From Mactromeris polynyma (Eukaryota; Mollusca; Bivalvia; Venerida; Mactridae): a DNA stretch of 64,000 bases. The notes under the pieces were generated by a model. That model was not told the DNA's origin and did not search any database. It saw only the letters and a program-made list of their open reading frames with translations. Both the position numbers and the translations under genes were made by a program. Shown one piece after another: positions 1 to 11,593 of this stretch (position 1 is the first letter of the stretch; the number at the start of each line of letters is the position of its first letter). The stretch lies in assembly GCA_032209605.1 (NCBI GenBank), contig JASFXZ010000001.1, positions 12,914,256 to 12,978,255 on the forward strand, given 5' to 3'.

Positions 1-402
1 TGTAACTGGTAGTATAACTACATTTATATCATAGTTAGATTCAATGCACCTGCATTGTAACTGGTAGTATAACTACATTTATATCATAGTTAGATTCAAT
101 GCACCTGCATTGTAACTGGTAGTGTAACTACATTTATATCATAGTTAGATTCAATGCACCTGCATTGTAACTGGTAGTATAACTACATTTATATCATAGT
201 TAGATTCAATGCACCTGCATTGTAACTGGTTACGTATAACTACATTTATATCATAGTTAGATTCAATGCACCTGCATTGTAACTGGTAGTGTAACTACAT
301 TTATATCATAGTTAGATTCAATGCACCTGCATTGTAACTGGTTACGTATAACTACATTTATATCATAGTTAGATTCAATGCACCTGCATTGTAACTGGTA
401 GT
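1..402. repeat. 55-bp tandem satellite
   Basis: Head-to-tail repeat with copies starting at 1, 56, 111, 166, 221, 278, 333 and a partial one at 390. Each unit begins TGTAACTGGTAGTATAAC and ends CACCTGCAT. Two copies carry TTACGTA in place of TAGTA and are 57 bp long, so two length variants are interleaved. The array is cut by the window edge and probably continues to the left. No coding frame is kept across units. Confidence 0.97.
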
Positions 403-820
403 GAAATACTGGCAGACTATGAATTTAAATCATAACTTAAAGTACACAGTCATGTATTCATAAAACTTCAAATGGCAGATATCAACACTGCTCAGTCAGC
501 ACTTCATAAATATTGTCAAACAGTTTGCATTCCAACCTGAGACACATTTATAAGAACATTTCAAGAACAAACACAAATCTTTTAAATTATTACTTCCAGC
601 CAGTAAAAGCTAATAATGTGACTTTCCATGTTTCAAAGCAAATACATGTACATTGTTTTGGGAATAGGTATAACAAAGCTGGTATCAATCAATTTTTCCC
701 ATAATTTGATGATGGCCCACTGATAAAAATCTGAACGCATAAAGTTTGATCGAAATCTACATGTGAAATCAATTTTAGTTAACATTAGGGACTAACCATA
801 ATTCTGTACTTATTTAAGGC
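403..820. other. No gene seen
   Basis: AT-rich unique sequence between the satellite and the first foldback element. The only open frame (about 63 codons from 513) has no splice context or recognisable motif. Confidence 0.6.
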
Positions 821-828
821 TAAAATAG

Positions 829-1291
829 GGGAGCCGGACAAAACCCCCTCCGGACAAAATCCTCTTCGCTCATTTTGTACAAGGTGGACATAATCCCCTT
901 CATGAATTTTACAAGGTGGACAAAATCCCCTTCATGGATTTTACAAAGTGGACAAAATCCCCTTCATGAATTTTACAAGTAGGACAAAATCCCCTTCTTA
1001 TTCTTAACTACAGATAACTACAAATATTATGCTATAATGTTTTCAATTACATACAAACTGTAAAAACTATGGTTATGACATGCATTATACTATAAATCCA
1101 ATGTTTTTGATATTAAATTTTCTTGGTTTAAATGTTAAAAATGTAAAATTCATGAAGGGGATTTTGTCCACCTTGTAAAATTCATGAAGGGGATTTTGTC
1201 CACCTTGTAAAATTCATAAAGGGGATTTTATCCACCTTGTACAAAATGAGCGAAGGGAATTTTGTCCGGAGGGGGTTTTGTCCTACACTCC
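829..1291. mobile_element. Foldback DNA element A, 8-bp TSD
   Basis: The left arm (829 to about 1002) and the right arm (about 1142-1291) are inverted copies of each other around a loop of about 140 bp. The outer ends share GGACAAAACCCCCTCCGGAC. Each arm is then built of a roughly 32-bp unit containing CAAGGTGGACAAAATCCCC and TTCATGAATTTTA, four copies on the left and about three on the right. The same octamer, TAAAATAG, lies directly outside both ends (821-828 and 1292-1299), which is a target-site duplication. An 8-bp TSD is typical of hAT and P superfamilies; foldback arms made of tandem repeats resemble Drosophila FB elements. There is no transposase, so it is non-autonomous. Confidence 0.9.
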
Positions 1292-1299
1292 TAAAATAG

Positions 1300-2050
1300 T
1301 ATTGTACACTTGTTTCTACCAAAGTCCCAAAGGAACCATCTACATCACACAGGTGAAACTAAGCCTTCATAATAATCATGCTAATTATTGACAGCAGTCA
1401 CATCATGTGTTAAATATATGAATGAAATTACCAATATCAAAGTCAGTTTATTGACTATAAAATAAACACCTACATGTACTTTGTATTATGCTGTGCATAT
1501 GTAGCACTTACCAGCGAAATTAGACTGGCAACAGACCTACATTCCTATTATAGTTGATCATACTTCTGCACTGCAACAATTCAAGAAGACTGTTATACCA
1601 GTGTTTTTCTCTGTACTATGAGAATCAATCACAGGACACATGCATGGTTTTAAGAACAAGAAATAACTTTAAAAAAAATAAAGATGAACAAATCAGCATT
1701 CAGATTACAAAATGTAGTTCAACTGTTGAATTTTTTTGGAAATTTAATTTTAGATTTGATTGGCTTACGCACCCATTGTGGTTGACACAACATAAATTGT
1801 GTAGTATTAATTTAGGTGTACAGGTACTCAACCTATTTCACACTGCAAATCAATAAATGGCTCTTCATTTCACAATCAATAAATATTGACAATGGTAGAT
1901 GTTGTCAATTTGTATAGCAAAAAAAATATGTGCAACAGTAATGTGACACTTGACAGTTTATACTGTGTAATCAGTTAATTATGTAAGGCCAAAATTCCAC
2001 ATATTCAAGTTATTAAACTGTTACTTGAGTTTTTACTTTCAGATTTGCTG
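1300..2050. other. No gene seen
   Basis: AT-rich sequence. A minus-strand donor-like site near 1512 has upstream acceptor-like sites, but most frames between them are closed. The 100-codon plus frame at 1554-1856 has no family signature and looks like chance. Confidence 0.5.
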
Positions 2051-2810
2051 TCAAATTATCACAAACGCTTGTCCAAAGTCCTCGCCTGCTTCACCACAGC
2101 TTTGCATGTTAGCATTCCTGTTTGAATGACCAACTGAGTACTTGTCAGCAGCGAACAATACCAAATTTGAATTATCCACCTATATAAGTAACTGTTGCAC
2201 AGTGTTAATTTAATAACAACAACTTTTAGTAAAACATAAGTATTCTTCATTATGATTAAAAACCCAAAATGTTCTCAACGGATTTACGCAATTTGTGAAA
2301 ACAGCCCAAGCGAAGTCTAAAAATCCGGAAGACTGCTGTATACATGTATTGGATATAGATTAACATACAACATATATAGTGGACAAAACAGTGTGGTTTC
2401 ATGCAGGTTTTTTCAACTTACAACTGATTTCATTAGCTTGCAAAGGTAAATACTTGGCAAACATTTACTTTTATGAAATTCACAAAATTCCAAAACCAGC
2501 AAAAATTAATCCTTCAAAACCAATCTGATTCTACAGTACTGAACACAGACTATCATACGTTTCCATAATCAAAAACAGACAACAAATCAATAATAAATCT
2601 ACAATTTTAAAATGGAGATTGCAGCGATTCAAGTCTTAAAACTGCAAACATTCATTAGATAAACCACTTCAGTTATATGTATTAAAACCGTTTATATTTT
2701 GACTCTTACATTACTAACAATCAAATAAAATTGCAACCTTGAAGAACATTCCTACGGCAGCCACACATACCTTTACCTGTCCAACGATATGGCTTCTTAT
2801 GCATATATGA
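2051..2810 (-). CDS. Three 3'-terminal exons of an unidentified gene
   Basis: Three minus-strand segments with splice signals join in one frame. Exon A is 2771-2810, after a TTTTTGATACAG acceptor, with tandem donors GTAAAG and GTATGT six bases apart that both leave phase 1. Exon B is 2288-2316 (29 nt), after CCGGATTTTTAG, with donor GTAAAT, ending in phase 0. Exon C is 2051-2179, after TTACTTATATAG, open for 42 codons to TGA. Exon A reads SYMHKKPYRWTGK, exon B supplies FAWAVFTNC, and exon C begins VDNSNLVLFAADKYSVGH and ends FGQAFVII. The phase agreement and non-repetitive composition favour a real carboxyl terminus. I do not recognise the family. Exon B is very short, so a transcript is needed to be sure. 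The gene would run from higher coordinates, possibly from the first exon at 11593. Confidence 0.45.
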
Positions 2811-2948
2811 CTGTATCAAAAAGTATGCCATGAGAAATTTAAGAGAAACTTGCCATGAGAAACTTAAAACTGTATTCATTAGCATAATCACAATGGGAAT
2901 TTTGACATTGAATTTCTTCATCTTAGAAGTAAGAGCATATACTTCATG

Positions 2949-3078
2949 TGTGGATCCAGCATTTTACGTCAGTGGGTTCAATCTTCGAACACATTGATCT
3001 AGGATTAGTTACTGACAACCCTATTTTGCCAAGATACAGGAGGGATCCAGACCCCCGGTCCCCCCTCTGGATCTGCAC
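2949..3078. repeat. Remnant of GGATCCAG-ended MITE
   Basis: The left end GTGGATCCAGCATTTT and the right end (reverse complement GTGCAGATCCAG) are a weak inverted pair. A small palindrome around GGATCCAGACCCCC lies near 3050. It resembles the larger elements at 41874 and 53400 but is too decayed to bound. Confidence 0.35.
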
Positions 3079-3304
3079 ATGTACATGTACTAGTTATATA
3101 CCAGTGAGTTACACAAATGATATATGAATGAACTTCTCCATGTGTTTAAAACCTAAATACTGTTATCAAATCTTTTGAGAAAACCAACATAAAATATAAA
3201 GAAAGATGGATCAATTATTCTCAGGTAAGTAAAACAGTCACCTATTGATCATTTCAATGAAATACAATCTAACCATCAGGTTTCTATGAATAACATTCAG
3301 CTAC

Positions 3305-3524
3305 CAGGTAAGCTAAATGTATCAACAGTGCACAGATAATTTCGAGACATTCATTCCGAAATGGCAAAACCACTCTGTTTTCCATATCATTAAGACTGCT
3401 AATATCAGCACAGAATTTACTGATCTGAAGATTTTCATAATTTGTATGGTATTGTACACAGGTTATTCTCAGGAAATATAATGCAGAGTTTATCACTTTA
3501 TCAGCAGGATAGAGTAAGTTGAGG
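3305..3524 (-). CDS. Possible internal exon, unidentified protein
   Basis: On the minus strand an acceptor, TACATTCTCCAG, is followed by 220 nt open in one frame (one base plus 73 codons) and a weak donor, CTG|GTAGCT. The peptide starts LNLLYPADKVINSALYF and ends ALLIHLAYL; it has mixed polar and hydrophobic residues with four cysteines. It needs an incoming phase of 2, which the first exon at 11496-11593 supplies, and leaves phase 0, which exon A at 2810 accepts. It could instead run on to the TAG at 3284 as a terminal exon. An open frame of this length can occur by chance in this much sequence, and the donor is poor. Confidence 0.3.
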
Positions 3525-3529
3525 CTGGA

Positions 3530-5305
3530 GAATGTAACATATGTTACTAGAAAGATGAGTAAATGAGGATAAAAATGTAATAAATCTACTTGATAATCCA
3601 AAGACTGAAGTACAAGCCTTTCTACTTCAATTTACCATAGTGTACATATCAGTCATACTTATATATATTATATATATAAAATATACCAGTTAACCAAGTG
3701 TAACACCCAATTTATCAAGTCATATATCATTCATACGTTCATGACTCCAGCATAACTCAAGTTTTGTTGTGTTTTATGGTGTTTTTCTCTCCTTTCTCAA
3801 ATGACACCTTTCTCACTTCGCAACTTCTGCCCACCATAGTTGTTGGACACAATACATGTAGTCTTCAATGATCATTGCAGAATATTTCTGTTGCCTTGAC
3901 GATTTTCACTATATATATCCACATGCTGTTGACAAACCATTTAAGACCTATCTTCCCTAATTTTCAAATTCCCTTTGCAAAACTATCAGCTGGCGTAAAT
4001 TTTCTCATTCACAGTCGTAAACGATGTTTGTGTTTACATATAAGACTTTTTACTTCTTATTGCAACATTACCCTCTACTGATATATTCACAAGCATTTCC
4101 ACTTGCAAAACAACAAAAAATGCTGACTTGCTTAACTTCTCGATTCATGCAAATACCCACCAACAAAGTATCATGTTACTTGGCAATTGCTGAGTTTAAC
4201 TGTAGTCATTTCAAACTTCAGTGATGCATCAGTTTACAAATGTTGAATTTCTGTTTGACAGCAATCCTTGTGTGGATTTTGTCACAACTTGACAGAAAAG
4301 TACTTTCTACTAATGAAACAGAAGTTGAAATTCAAGGTGACTGATTTGCCTAATGAGAAAATGACCGATGAAACTATGAAATATAGTCATGAAAGTCAAG
4401 CCTCTGGTGGATGGGTTTCGTTCCACGTTCTCTGGTTTGTGAAGCCAGTGTACATAATAATCCAGCCATGAGAATGCAAAATTTCAAAATCAGCTGAAAA
4501 TTCAGGCAAATGGTCCAGGGGGCAGCTGAATGCCCCCTGCGGGTCCAGGGTAATGATCTACAAAAATGGCCATTGTGAGCGTCAAATCATCTCATGCCTG
4601 ATAATCACTAGGCTATAGAGGCCAGCTGTTTAGGAAATGTTCTCCTTTCTTAATACATGTATACAGTTTTAGGGAAGTATATGGCAGGTCCTTTAGATAG
4701 GGGAAATTTGCATCATGAATCATTAAATTTCAATTTATTTGGGTATCATAAGGCTAAATTTTAAATATTTTACAGAAAGTGAATTTTCTTTCTAAGTAGG
4801 GGAAAATATATACTTTTTTCTTTTGGGAATAGGGACCAATATTGGCCCCAAATCTGTCATAAAAAAGGCTGATGTCACATAGTTTTAAAAGTGACAGTGG
4901 CAAACACTGTGTTTTTGTGACATGAACTTTCCTGTTGTAAAGAAACAACACATAATTCTCTGTTTGACTCAGACAAGCTTTCGGATAATGCCCTAAAAAT
5001 GACCATTAGATATGGGGAAAATTGATAACACCAATACGTTAGCCTGTAGACATATTAGTGTCAGCTAGGTATCAATTAGACATCTAAAACAAACAGTTGC
5101 CCTCGGGGTTAAGTTTCTGCACATCACATTCTTGTTATATTCAGTCATGCTTTATGTATCACATGAGACAAAAAGCGGGAAAAACTATTGTAATACAATG
5201 TGATATTTGGCCTGTACAGTAATTGTACCATGTGGGAGGTAACAGGTTACAATATAAAATCCCTGCAAAAATTTAGATGACTAAGTGAGGAGGTGGGGGG
5301 GGGTG
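3530..5305. other. No gene seen
   Basis: AT-rich sequence. It contains a short GC-rich palindrome near 4510-4550 (GGGGGCAG and TGCCCCC arms), probably a MITE end, and several short open frames without motifs. The plus frame 4268-4471 has a coding-like composition but no splice or start context. Confidence 0.5.
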
Positions 5306-5309
5306 TTAA

Positions 5310-6245
5310 GGTTTTATTGACGGCGGCCTTCAGGCCGTCGTCTATTTGAATAATTTTTAATCTAGGTACATGGAGTTGCATAATCGAAATGGGAGAAGCC
5401 ATTGGTATTATGCTTTTTTAAATTGTTCTTACAAAACGTGATTCTAATTATACAGATAAAAAAAGTGTACTAATTGATAATAAAAAAATGTCAAAATATT
5501 TAAAATGTATTTTTACCGTTAATAAAAAGCTTTAAAAAATGTTTTACGTATGCTTATAAGAATTTACAACAGCTAGTCACGAAAACGGTTAGGCATCGTG
5601 TATTACATAGCTTCGTTTCACAACTACGCTCAATTCATCATCAAAGTTCAGGAAATGGTTCCTAATGCTGTGCACGCAAATTGAAATTGTACTTATAAAA
5701 AAGCAAATTGTTAAACAAAAAATGTTAATCCATATTAATAAGTTCATGAATGCAGTTTATAATGTACAAATATAAATACAGTGACCAAACTATGCAATAT
5801 ACATTGCCTTAACTTGACCCATATAAGTTATGTACTGATGGTAATATGTAAACAAAATTCAGCCAATGAAAATTGTCGTTGAAAACGTCATAGCATTTGT
5901 TGTTCAAATAACGCATTGGCAGTAAAACGGATTCAGTACATTCGAGATCAAATGCTGATGGTTGAACTGAACTTTTAATTACGTTGTTTTGACATTTTTA
6001 GTGGATATTTTTCCCTTTTGATATCCCAATAGTTCTTTTAGATCTGTAAAACTAGAAGTTATAATCATGTATATTTTTAGATCCGTTTCGTTCTATCTAC
6101 GTTTCGTGTATGGATGATTCTTACCAGAATTATGGCTTGGTGATGATCATACTTTCTTATTTATTGATAAACAAAATAATAAATCTTCAATATCATGCTT
6201 CCTAAAACTTGTGCCGCCGTTTTGATGCTTTGCATCAAAATTAGT
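5310..6245 (+). mobile_element. Possible non-autonomous Helentron/HINE-like element
   Basis: The left part carries ACGGCGGC (5320-5327) inside an imperfect hairpin (GGCC TTCA GGCC core). The right part carries the inverse GCCGCCGT (6213-6220), directly followed by a perfect hairpin with 9-bp stems, TTTTGATGC and GCATCAAAA (6220-6240), and then TTAGT. Short subterminal inverted repeats plus a 3'-terminal hairpin are the known layout of non-autonomous Helentron elements. There is no Rep/helicase, the exact ends are not visible, and the internal sequence is AT-rich. A different MITE class is possible. Confidence 0.3.
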
Positions 6246-6249
6246 CTTG

Positions 6250-9200
6250 TTATGTGACATGATTTGTAGTATCATAAGTGACACGGTTATTATATGAATG
6301 TAATTAGAAATAGCAACAGTTTATATTGGCATGCAGTTTGAATATCTAGATATCAAATAACACTGGTCATCTTATCAATCAATTGTCCAAAAGGAATGTT
6401 GATGCACTGTAAGATGAAAATAGACTTGACTAGGTCAAGAAGTACATGTGCATATGTTACAAAAAGTTTTAATTCGAACTTTCAACTGCCGAGATGTAAG
6501 TCATTATCAATACATGTAACAACCAACTTGAACCATGGTTCTTCAGAACTCTTAATTTGGAGTTTTCATTTCCCACTTCTGAACCTATTCTTGGGATTTT
6601 TACTCTTAACCATTTTTGGGGACTCCATATTTTTTCAGAAAACTTCCCAAGAACTCTTTTTAAAGTGAGCAACCAGACTGAACTAATTCTGATTGTGCCA
6701 ATTTACAAGCTTACAATCAATGTACATGACAGAAGCTTTAATTTAGACAAGCTTTAATAGAATTATATCATACCAACCGCATCAGTAGAATACTCAAACA
6801 GTTTAAAACACAATTTTCCAAAGTATTATTGTGTAATAATTTAATTCAAAATTGTAGTCATAAAAATTCTGTACTTGCCCTGGTGTATAAGAGTGTATAT
6901 GTAGATAAACAACTAATGATTATCATCAGTGGGGAAGCTTAGTTGAAATTGATGTGTAGGGCTAGTTTAAGGGGGTCTGGGGGCATGGTCCCAAGAAAAA
7001 TGTTTGTAGCTAGATCGTCAGAGATGTTTCTTGGTGTATATTTCGTTCCAGTAAATATGCTGACAATAACATCAAAAACATACATTAAACATCTTATTGC
7101 AGTTTTGACCATTTAATTTTTTTTATTTTTAGAAAAAATGTGTAGGTCGCAGCCTATACGGTCTATAAAAATCTACGTCCCTGAACATAATGATAAGTTT
7201 CAACATAAATTGGTTATTTACATTCCACGATAGGGCTTGGTTGGTAAACCACAAATGTGTTAGTAATAAATACATCACTAGTTTATCTCAATGACACAAG
7301 TAATGTGTAACCAGTAACTGCAAACTCCAGTTAGTCCAAATGATGACGATTTGTTGAATAGCTCATTTTAATAATCTACTAATTTACCAATTGCAGCTTG
7401 AAAGTAGATGGAGAATCTTGTATTTCTAACATTTTAAACAGCTTTACATTTTCCTATTGTAAACATTATCATAGCTTTTAAATACTCACTATTTAAGTAA
7501 GTTTTTACATAAATTGAAACACTATGAACAGAAATTGAAGTACCAGCAATCGGTAAGAATAGAACTTTTTTTCAGAATACACTTAGTCTTTCCAATATTT
7601 CTTCAGTTACCACCAAGACCCCAACCGTTAATTATATCAAAGGCTGCAAGGAAAATACTTAACAAGAACAAACATATAACGGTAGTCCATACCACATTTA
7701 TAATAATTACCTTCTCTATAATTACAACAGTTTGATGTGTGGTATTAGACATAATACACACTTAGAGACACCTATCAATACTTTGTTATAAACATCAATG
7801 AACATGTATAGGTGCAATATTATTGTATCTAACACACACAATAAAAAGTTCTATACATGTACTTTTGCTCCAAGCCAACACAGTAGATAAATCTGTTTCC
7901 ATTCAGACTTTCAAGAGCAAAACTGAAAGCCAGGTTACTTGACTGCAATAGCATAAGTGTGCATATTTAATATTAGTGTAACCATGACAACAACAAAACC
8001 TACCAAATTAGATCCATCAGGGTGTCATGAAGCTGTCAGTTTGTCAGATGCCTTTACATATTCAAGATAATTAACATCCAAATAAACTCTGGATGACTGC
8101 ACACCGTCTTGTCATAATAATTGCATTTATTTAATGAATAATTAGAAATTTCAAATACATATCATGAATGTAAGTCTTTTGTACATAAGTATTATCAGCA
8201 GAAGAAAGAATATGTACAGGAGCATTAGATTTCATTGGTAATGTATTACATGTACATGAATTTTTATAGTACTGGTTTAAAATGTTGATTATGACTTTGA
8301 CCAATACATTTTTAGGTGCAGATCTCCAGTACATGTGTACTTTCTGGTAAGAAATTTACTGAAAAATTGACTGTAAACAAATTTATAAACAGTCTAGATA
8401 TTAAGTCTACAAAATCAGATACAAGAAATACAAAGACTCTGAAACTCACAGATAGAATTAAGTGTTACATGTACATGTATAAATGTTAAGGCTCTATCCT
8501 AACGTTTATCACAATCGAGGAACAGAAAAACAATTATACTATTTGTGTCAGAGGTATGATTAATACACACAACGTTATTACACGACTACAAAATGTCAAC
8601 GGTGAGACACTGTATTAACTTACACGCTACAAAAGGAAGTTATAACTCAAGCAATTAAATGTAAAGTTTTCCCATCATTGAGAAAAGTGAAATCTGTAGA
8701 CTGTACTGTAACTTGGACAGTAAGATGATAAAGGAACAAGCTTAACACTTAAAAGTTTAACAGCAAGTAATAAGAATCTATGAATGAAGTGAAGATAAAT
8801 GAATGACTTCACATAATTACAACATATATTATTTTAACAAATATAAGAGTCAAGATGCGACGCTTAAACTTTTACTTTACATCAATGGTAATATTACAAT
8901 ACTTCCCTGTAAGGACATCAGGCTGATGATCAGCACAGTCCAGTCACCTAGAAGGGGCAATACAGGCAAATACAGACTGCACTAATAACAACAATATATA
9001 TTATACACTCACAGTTTGCTCAAGAGTTATCATCATTCTGGCAAGATAAAATATGTAATTAACTTGCATTCTTTAAATATTCTATAAAACTACATTTCAA
9101 TTAAGTTATAAAGAATGTTGTGCACACTCTCACGACCATATTAACCACTCTTAAGAATTTTAGTTAGCAGACTTGGTGAGATAATCCAGAAATATTTCCA

Positions 9201-9736
9201 AAACAGGAAACTCTCCATTGAGGGTTGAATTTCTCAATGAGGAAAAGTGTATAACTGCATGAGGCTAACTGCTTTTAAATAACGGTACCCACAAATCTGC
9301 TGAGATTCAAAAGGAATGCTAGGAATACAAGCTAGAGAAGATAAACATGTATACATGCTGGATGAACAAAGATAATGAAACTTCACAGAAAGCAGAAAAA
9401 TGAATTTCTTATATAAATATAATTTCAAGGAAAAATCAATGAAAATTTTATAATAGTGCTTTAAGCTGAGCGTCTTCACAAATCATGAACCTTCAATTAA
9501 AACTCATATTTTTCAACATGTTCTGAAAACGTAAGAAAATTTTGGAATTCTAGATACATGTATTTGATGTTGAATGCAATTTGATTTACAGCTTTTACAC
9601 ATGTCATAAAAGTACATTCAATGTTTTTAAATTGTGCAGGACAGATGTTCCAAAGCAGTATCTTCTTAAGTTAAGAGTAAATTTCAAAACTGCTACACTA
9701 CTAATCTTAACAAAGTACTAGTAGTTAGGACAGCTG
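6250..9736. other. Intron-like DNA, no clear gene
   Basis: AT-rich sequence. 6930-7190 contains a GGGGGTCTGGGGGCATGG stretch and CAGGGACGTAG (minus strand), probably decayed MITE sequence. A possible 33-nt exon is listed separately at 7611-7643. Overlapping open frames near 6400-6760 on both strands show no domain. Confidence 0.5.
7611..7643 (-). CDS. Possible 33-nt exon
   Basis: A strong minus-strand acceptor (AAGTATTTTCCTTGCAG) is followed by 33 nt open in a single frame (FDIINGWGLG) and a fair donor, GGTG|GTAACT. Incoming and outgoing phases are both 1. It would fit inside a minus-strand gene between the first exon at 11.5 kb and the 3' exons at 2-3 kb, but acceptor-donor pairs this short occur by chance in AT-rich DNA. 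Confidence 0.2.
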
Positions 9737-9744
9737 AATATAAT

Positions 9745-10544
9745 GGTAACCGGTCAACTCGTACCGTAGTCAACTCGTACCGTGGTCAGCTCGTACCGTA
9801 GTTAACTCGTACCTTTGTCAATTTAACTTGTACCTTAATATTTGGTCAACTCGTCCCTTATATAACTTTTATCTGTATACTAATGCATATTTTTTAGTGC
9901 TTTTTTCAGATATCATTTAGGATTGACATCAGTTATTGTGAACATTTTGCCAGAGGAAGCCTAGGAAAGTGATACTCATCAATACATCAATTGGTGCATT
10001 TATTTGTATACTTTATCGTTATGAAGACTTTTTGTTCCAAGAAATGTGTACATTATACATTAATATAAAAAGAGATATTAAATAGCATAAAAAATGACTT
10101 GAATTACGAAGGTACGAGTCGACCAACAGGCGTTATATGCTGTCTATTAAGTAATGTTTGATATGATTACACTGGTCACAAATGAGCAACACAATACAGG
10201 AAAAGCTTACTTTTAATCATATTAACTCTATTAATAAGTGTTTGTATGACTTGAATATGACTTGGCTTGACGAAGGTACGAGTTGACCAACTGGTGTTAG
10301 CTGCCGCATAATAAGTACTAACAAACATTACCATGCAGTATCGTTATACTGTTCAAAATTGTTCACCGAATACAGGAAAATACAATAACACTTAATTATA
10401 TAATGAATAACTGATTATACTAACTGTTAAAAAAATGAAGGTATGAGTTAACTACGGTACGAGCTGACCACGATACGAGTTAACCAAAAACGGTACGAGT
10501 TGACCGACGTACGAGTTGACTACGGTACGAGTTGACTGGAAACC
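9745..10544. mobile_element. Foldback DNA element B, 8-bp TSD
   Basis: The terminal inverted repeats are GGTAACCGGTCAACTCGTAC on the left and, reading inward from the right, GGTTTCCAGTCAACTCGTAC. Both arms continue as tandem copies of a 16-bp unit of the form GTCAACTCGTACCGTA (about 9752-9866 and 10435-10540). Extra single copies sit inside at about 10110 and 10272. The octamer AATATAAT flanks both ends (9737-9744 and 10545-10552). There is no coding capacity. The design matches element A at 829-1291 (8-bp TSD, arms of short tandem units) but the sequence is unrelated, so these are two families mobilised in a similar way. Confidence 0.9.
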
Positions 10545-10552
10545 AATATAAT

Positions 10553-11495
10553 TATGTATTATTACATTAATTAGTCGCTGGCAAAAAGCTTTGTTTGTTT
10601 ATGGGAGGAGCAGTTACTGTTTAAATGATGTCAAAACATTACTAAAGAGAACTTAAAAGATAAAAACAACTGATTTGGGTTTCAAAATACGTATTGTGCA
10701 TAATTCTTTATAAAAATATAACTTTAATATGTGAATTTGTGATTGTTCTGTAGATTTAAAAACTGTTTATTGTGCTATAATTAACTGATCCCTGAAATTG
10801 TGCAAGTTTTTTTACTTTATAAATTTTGTGAAAATGAGTTCAGGCAAAGATCAATGCCAAGAACCAATAATTACAGCTATCCATTTATACATAGCTTAAA
10901 TGAATATACCAAAGGTCAGGTATTGGTCAGTTGAAATGGTATGTGGGATTTTATTTCCCACTTGTCCTTGATGAAACGCCAAGAAACTTTCCACATTCCA
11001 GATGCTTAATGATCTTATCTTAATATAAACCATACCTTTAGCCTACTTCTATCTTTCATACATGTATTATAAAATCATACAGGCTAAAAACATACAAGAT
11101 ATTAAACAAATTATTTATGGCTTATAAGTTATAGGCAAATCTGATTCTTTGGCAAAAGAAGTTCTCTTTATTTCTCTCGCTAAATAATCCTGGATATATT
11201 ACAGGTTTATCAGTTGTACAACTGCCCATGGCTTATCGCAAGATTTGTGGATAATGGCAAACCAATATGTAAAACAACAATGATAACACCATCAGCATCC
11301 CATAATTTAAAGGTCCATTTTTAAGATATCAACAAATTAAACCTATTACTGGTCTGTCGATACTTTCAAAATGTCATCTAACAAACAAAGCTCAAATATG
11401 TTTCTAAAATGACAGGAATTACGAAATGTATGTACAAAATATTATTCTTCAAATCCATCAAAACCACGAAAACTGGTGATAATTCGACAACTTAC
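10553..11495. other. No gene seen
   Basis: AT-rich. One minus-strand acceptor/donor pair near 11035-11090 encloses a segment closed in all frames, so it is not a coding exon. This would be intron 1 of the gene whose first exon lies just to the right. Confidence 0.5.
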
Positions 11496-11593
11496 CCATA
11501 TATTAAAGCCGAAATGTGCATAAACCAATTAAAACACCAAACAACTATAAAAACAATTGCTAGTCCGAGTAAAGTAAGTTCCAATGATTCCAT
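11496..11593 (-). CDS. First coding exon of a membrane or secreted protein
   Basis: On the minus strand, ATG at 11593 opens 32 codons plus two bases that end at a consensus donor (TATGG|GTAAGT). The peptide begins MESLELTLLGLAIVFIVVW and contains a hydrophobic run at residues 6-20 followed by CFNWFMHISALIY, so it looks like a signal anchor or signal peptide. An upstream ATG in another frame would give a 25-codon upstream ORF; I prefer the downstream ATG because its frame gives a coherent hydrophobic segment that runs into the donor. Downstream exons must lie at lower coordinates; those at 3305-3524 and 2051-2810 are phase-compatible candidates. Family not recognised. Confidence 0.5.

Noticed and set aside
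8308..8338. Plus-strand 31-nt segment between a good acceptor and a good donor
   Set aside because: Open in all three frames because it is short; no neighbouring exon or conservation. A reminder that such pairs occur by chance here.
11035..11090. Minus-strand acceptor/donor pair
   Set aside because: Strong-looking splice signals but the enclosed sequence has stops in all three frames.
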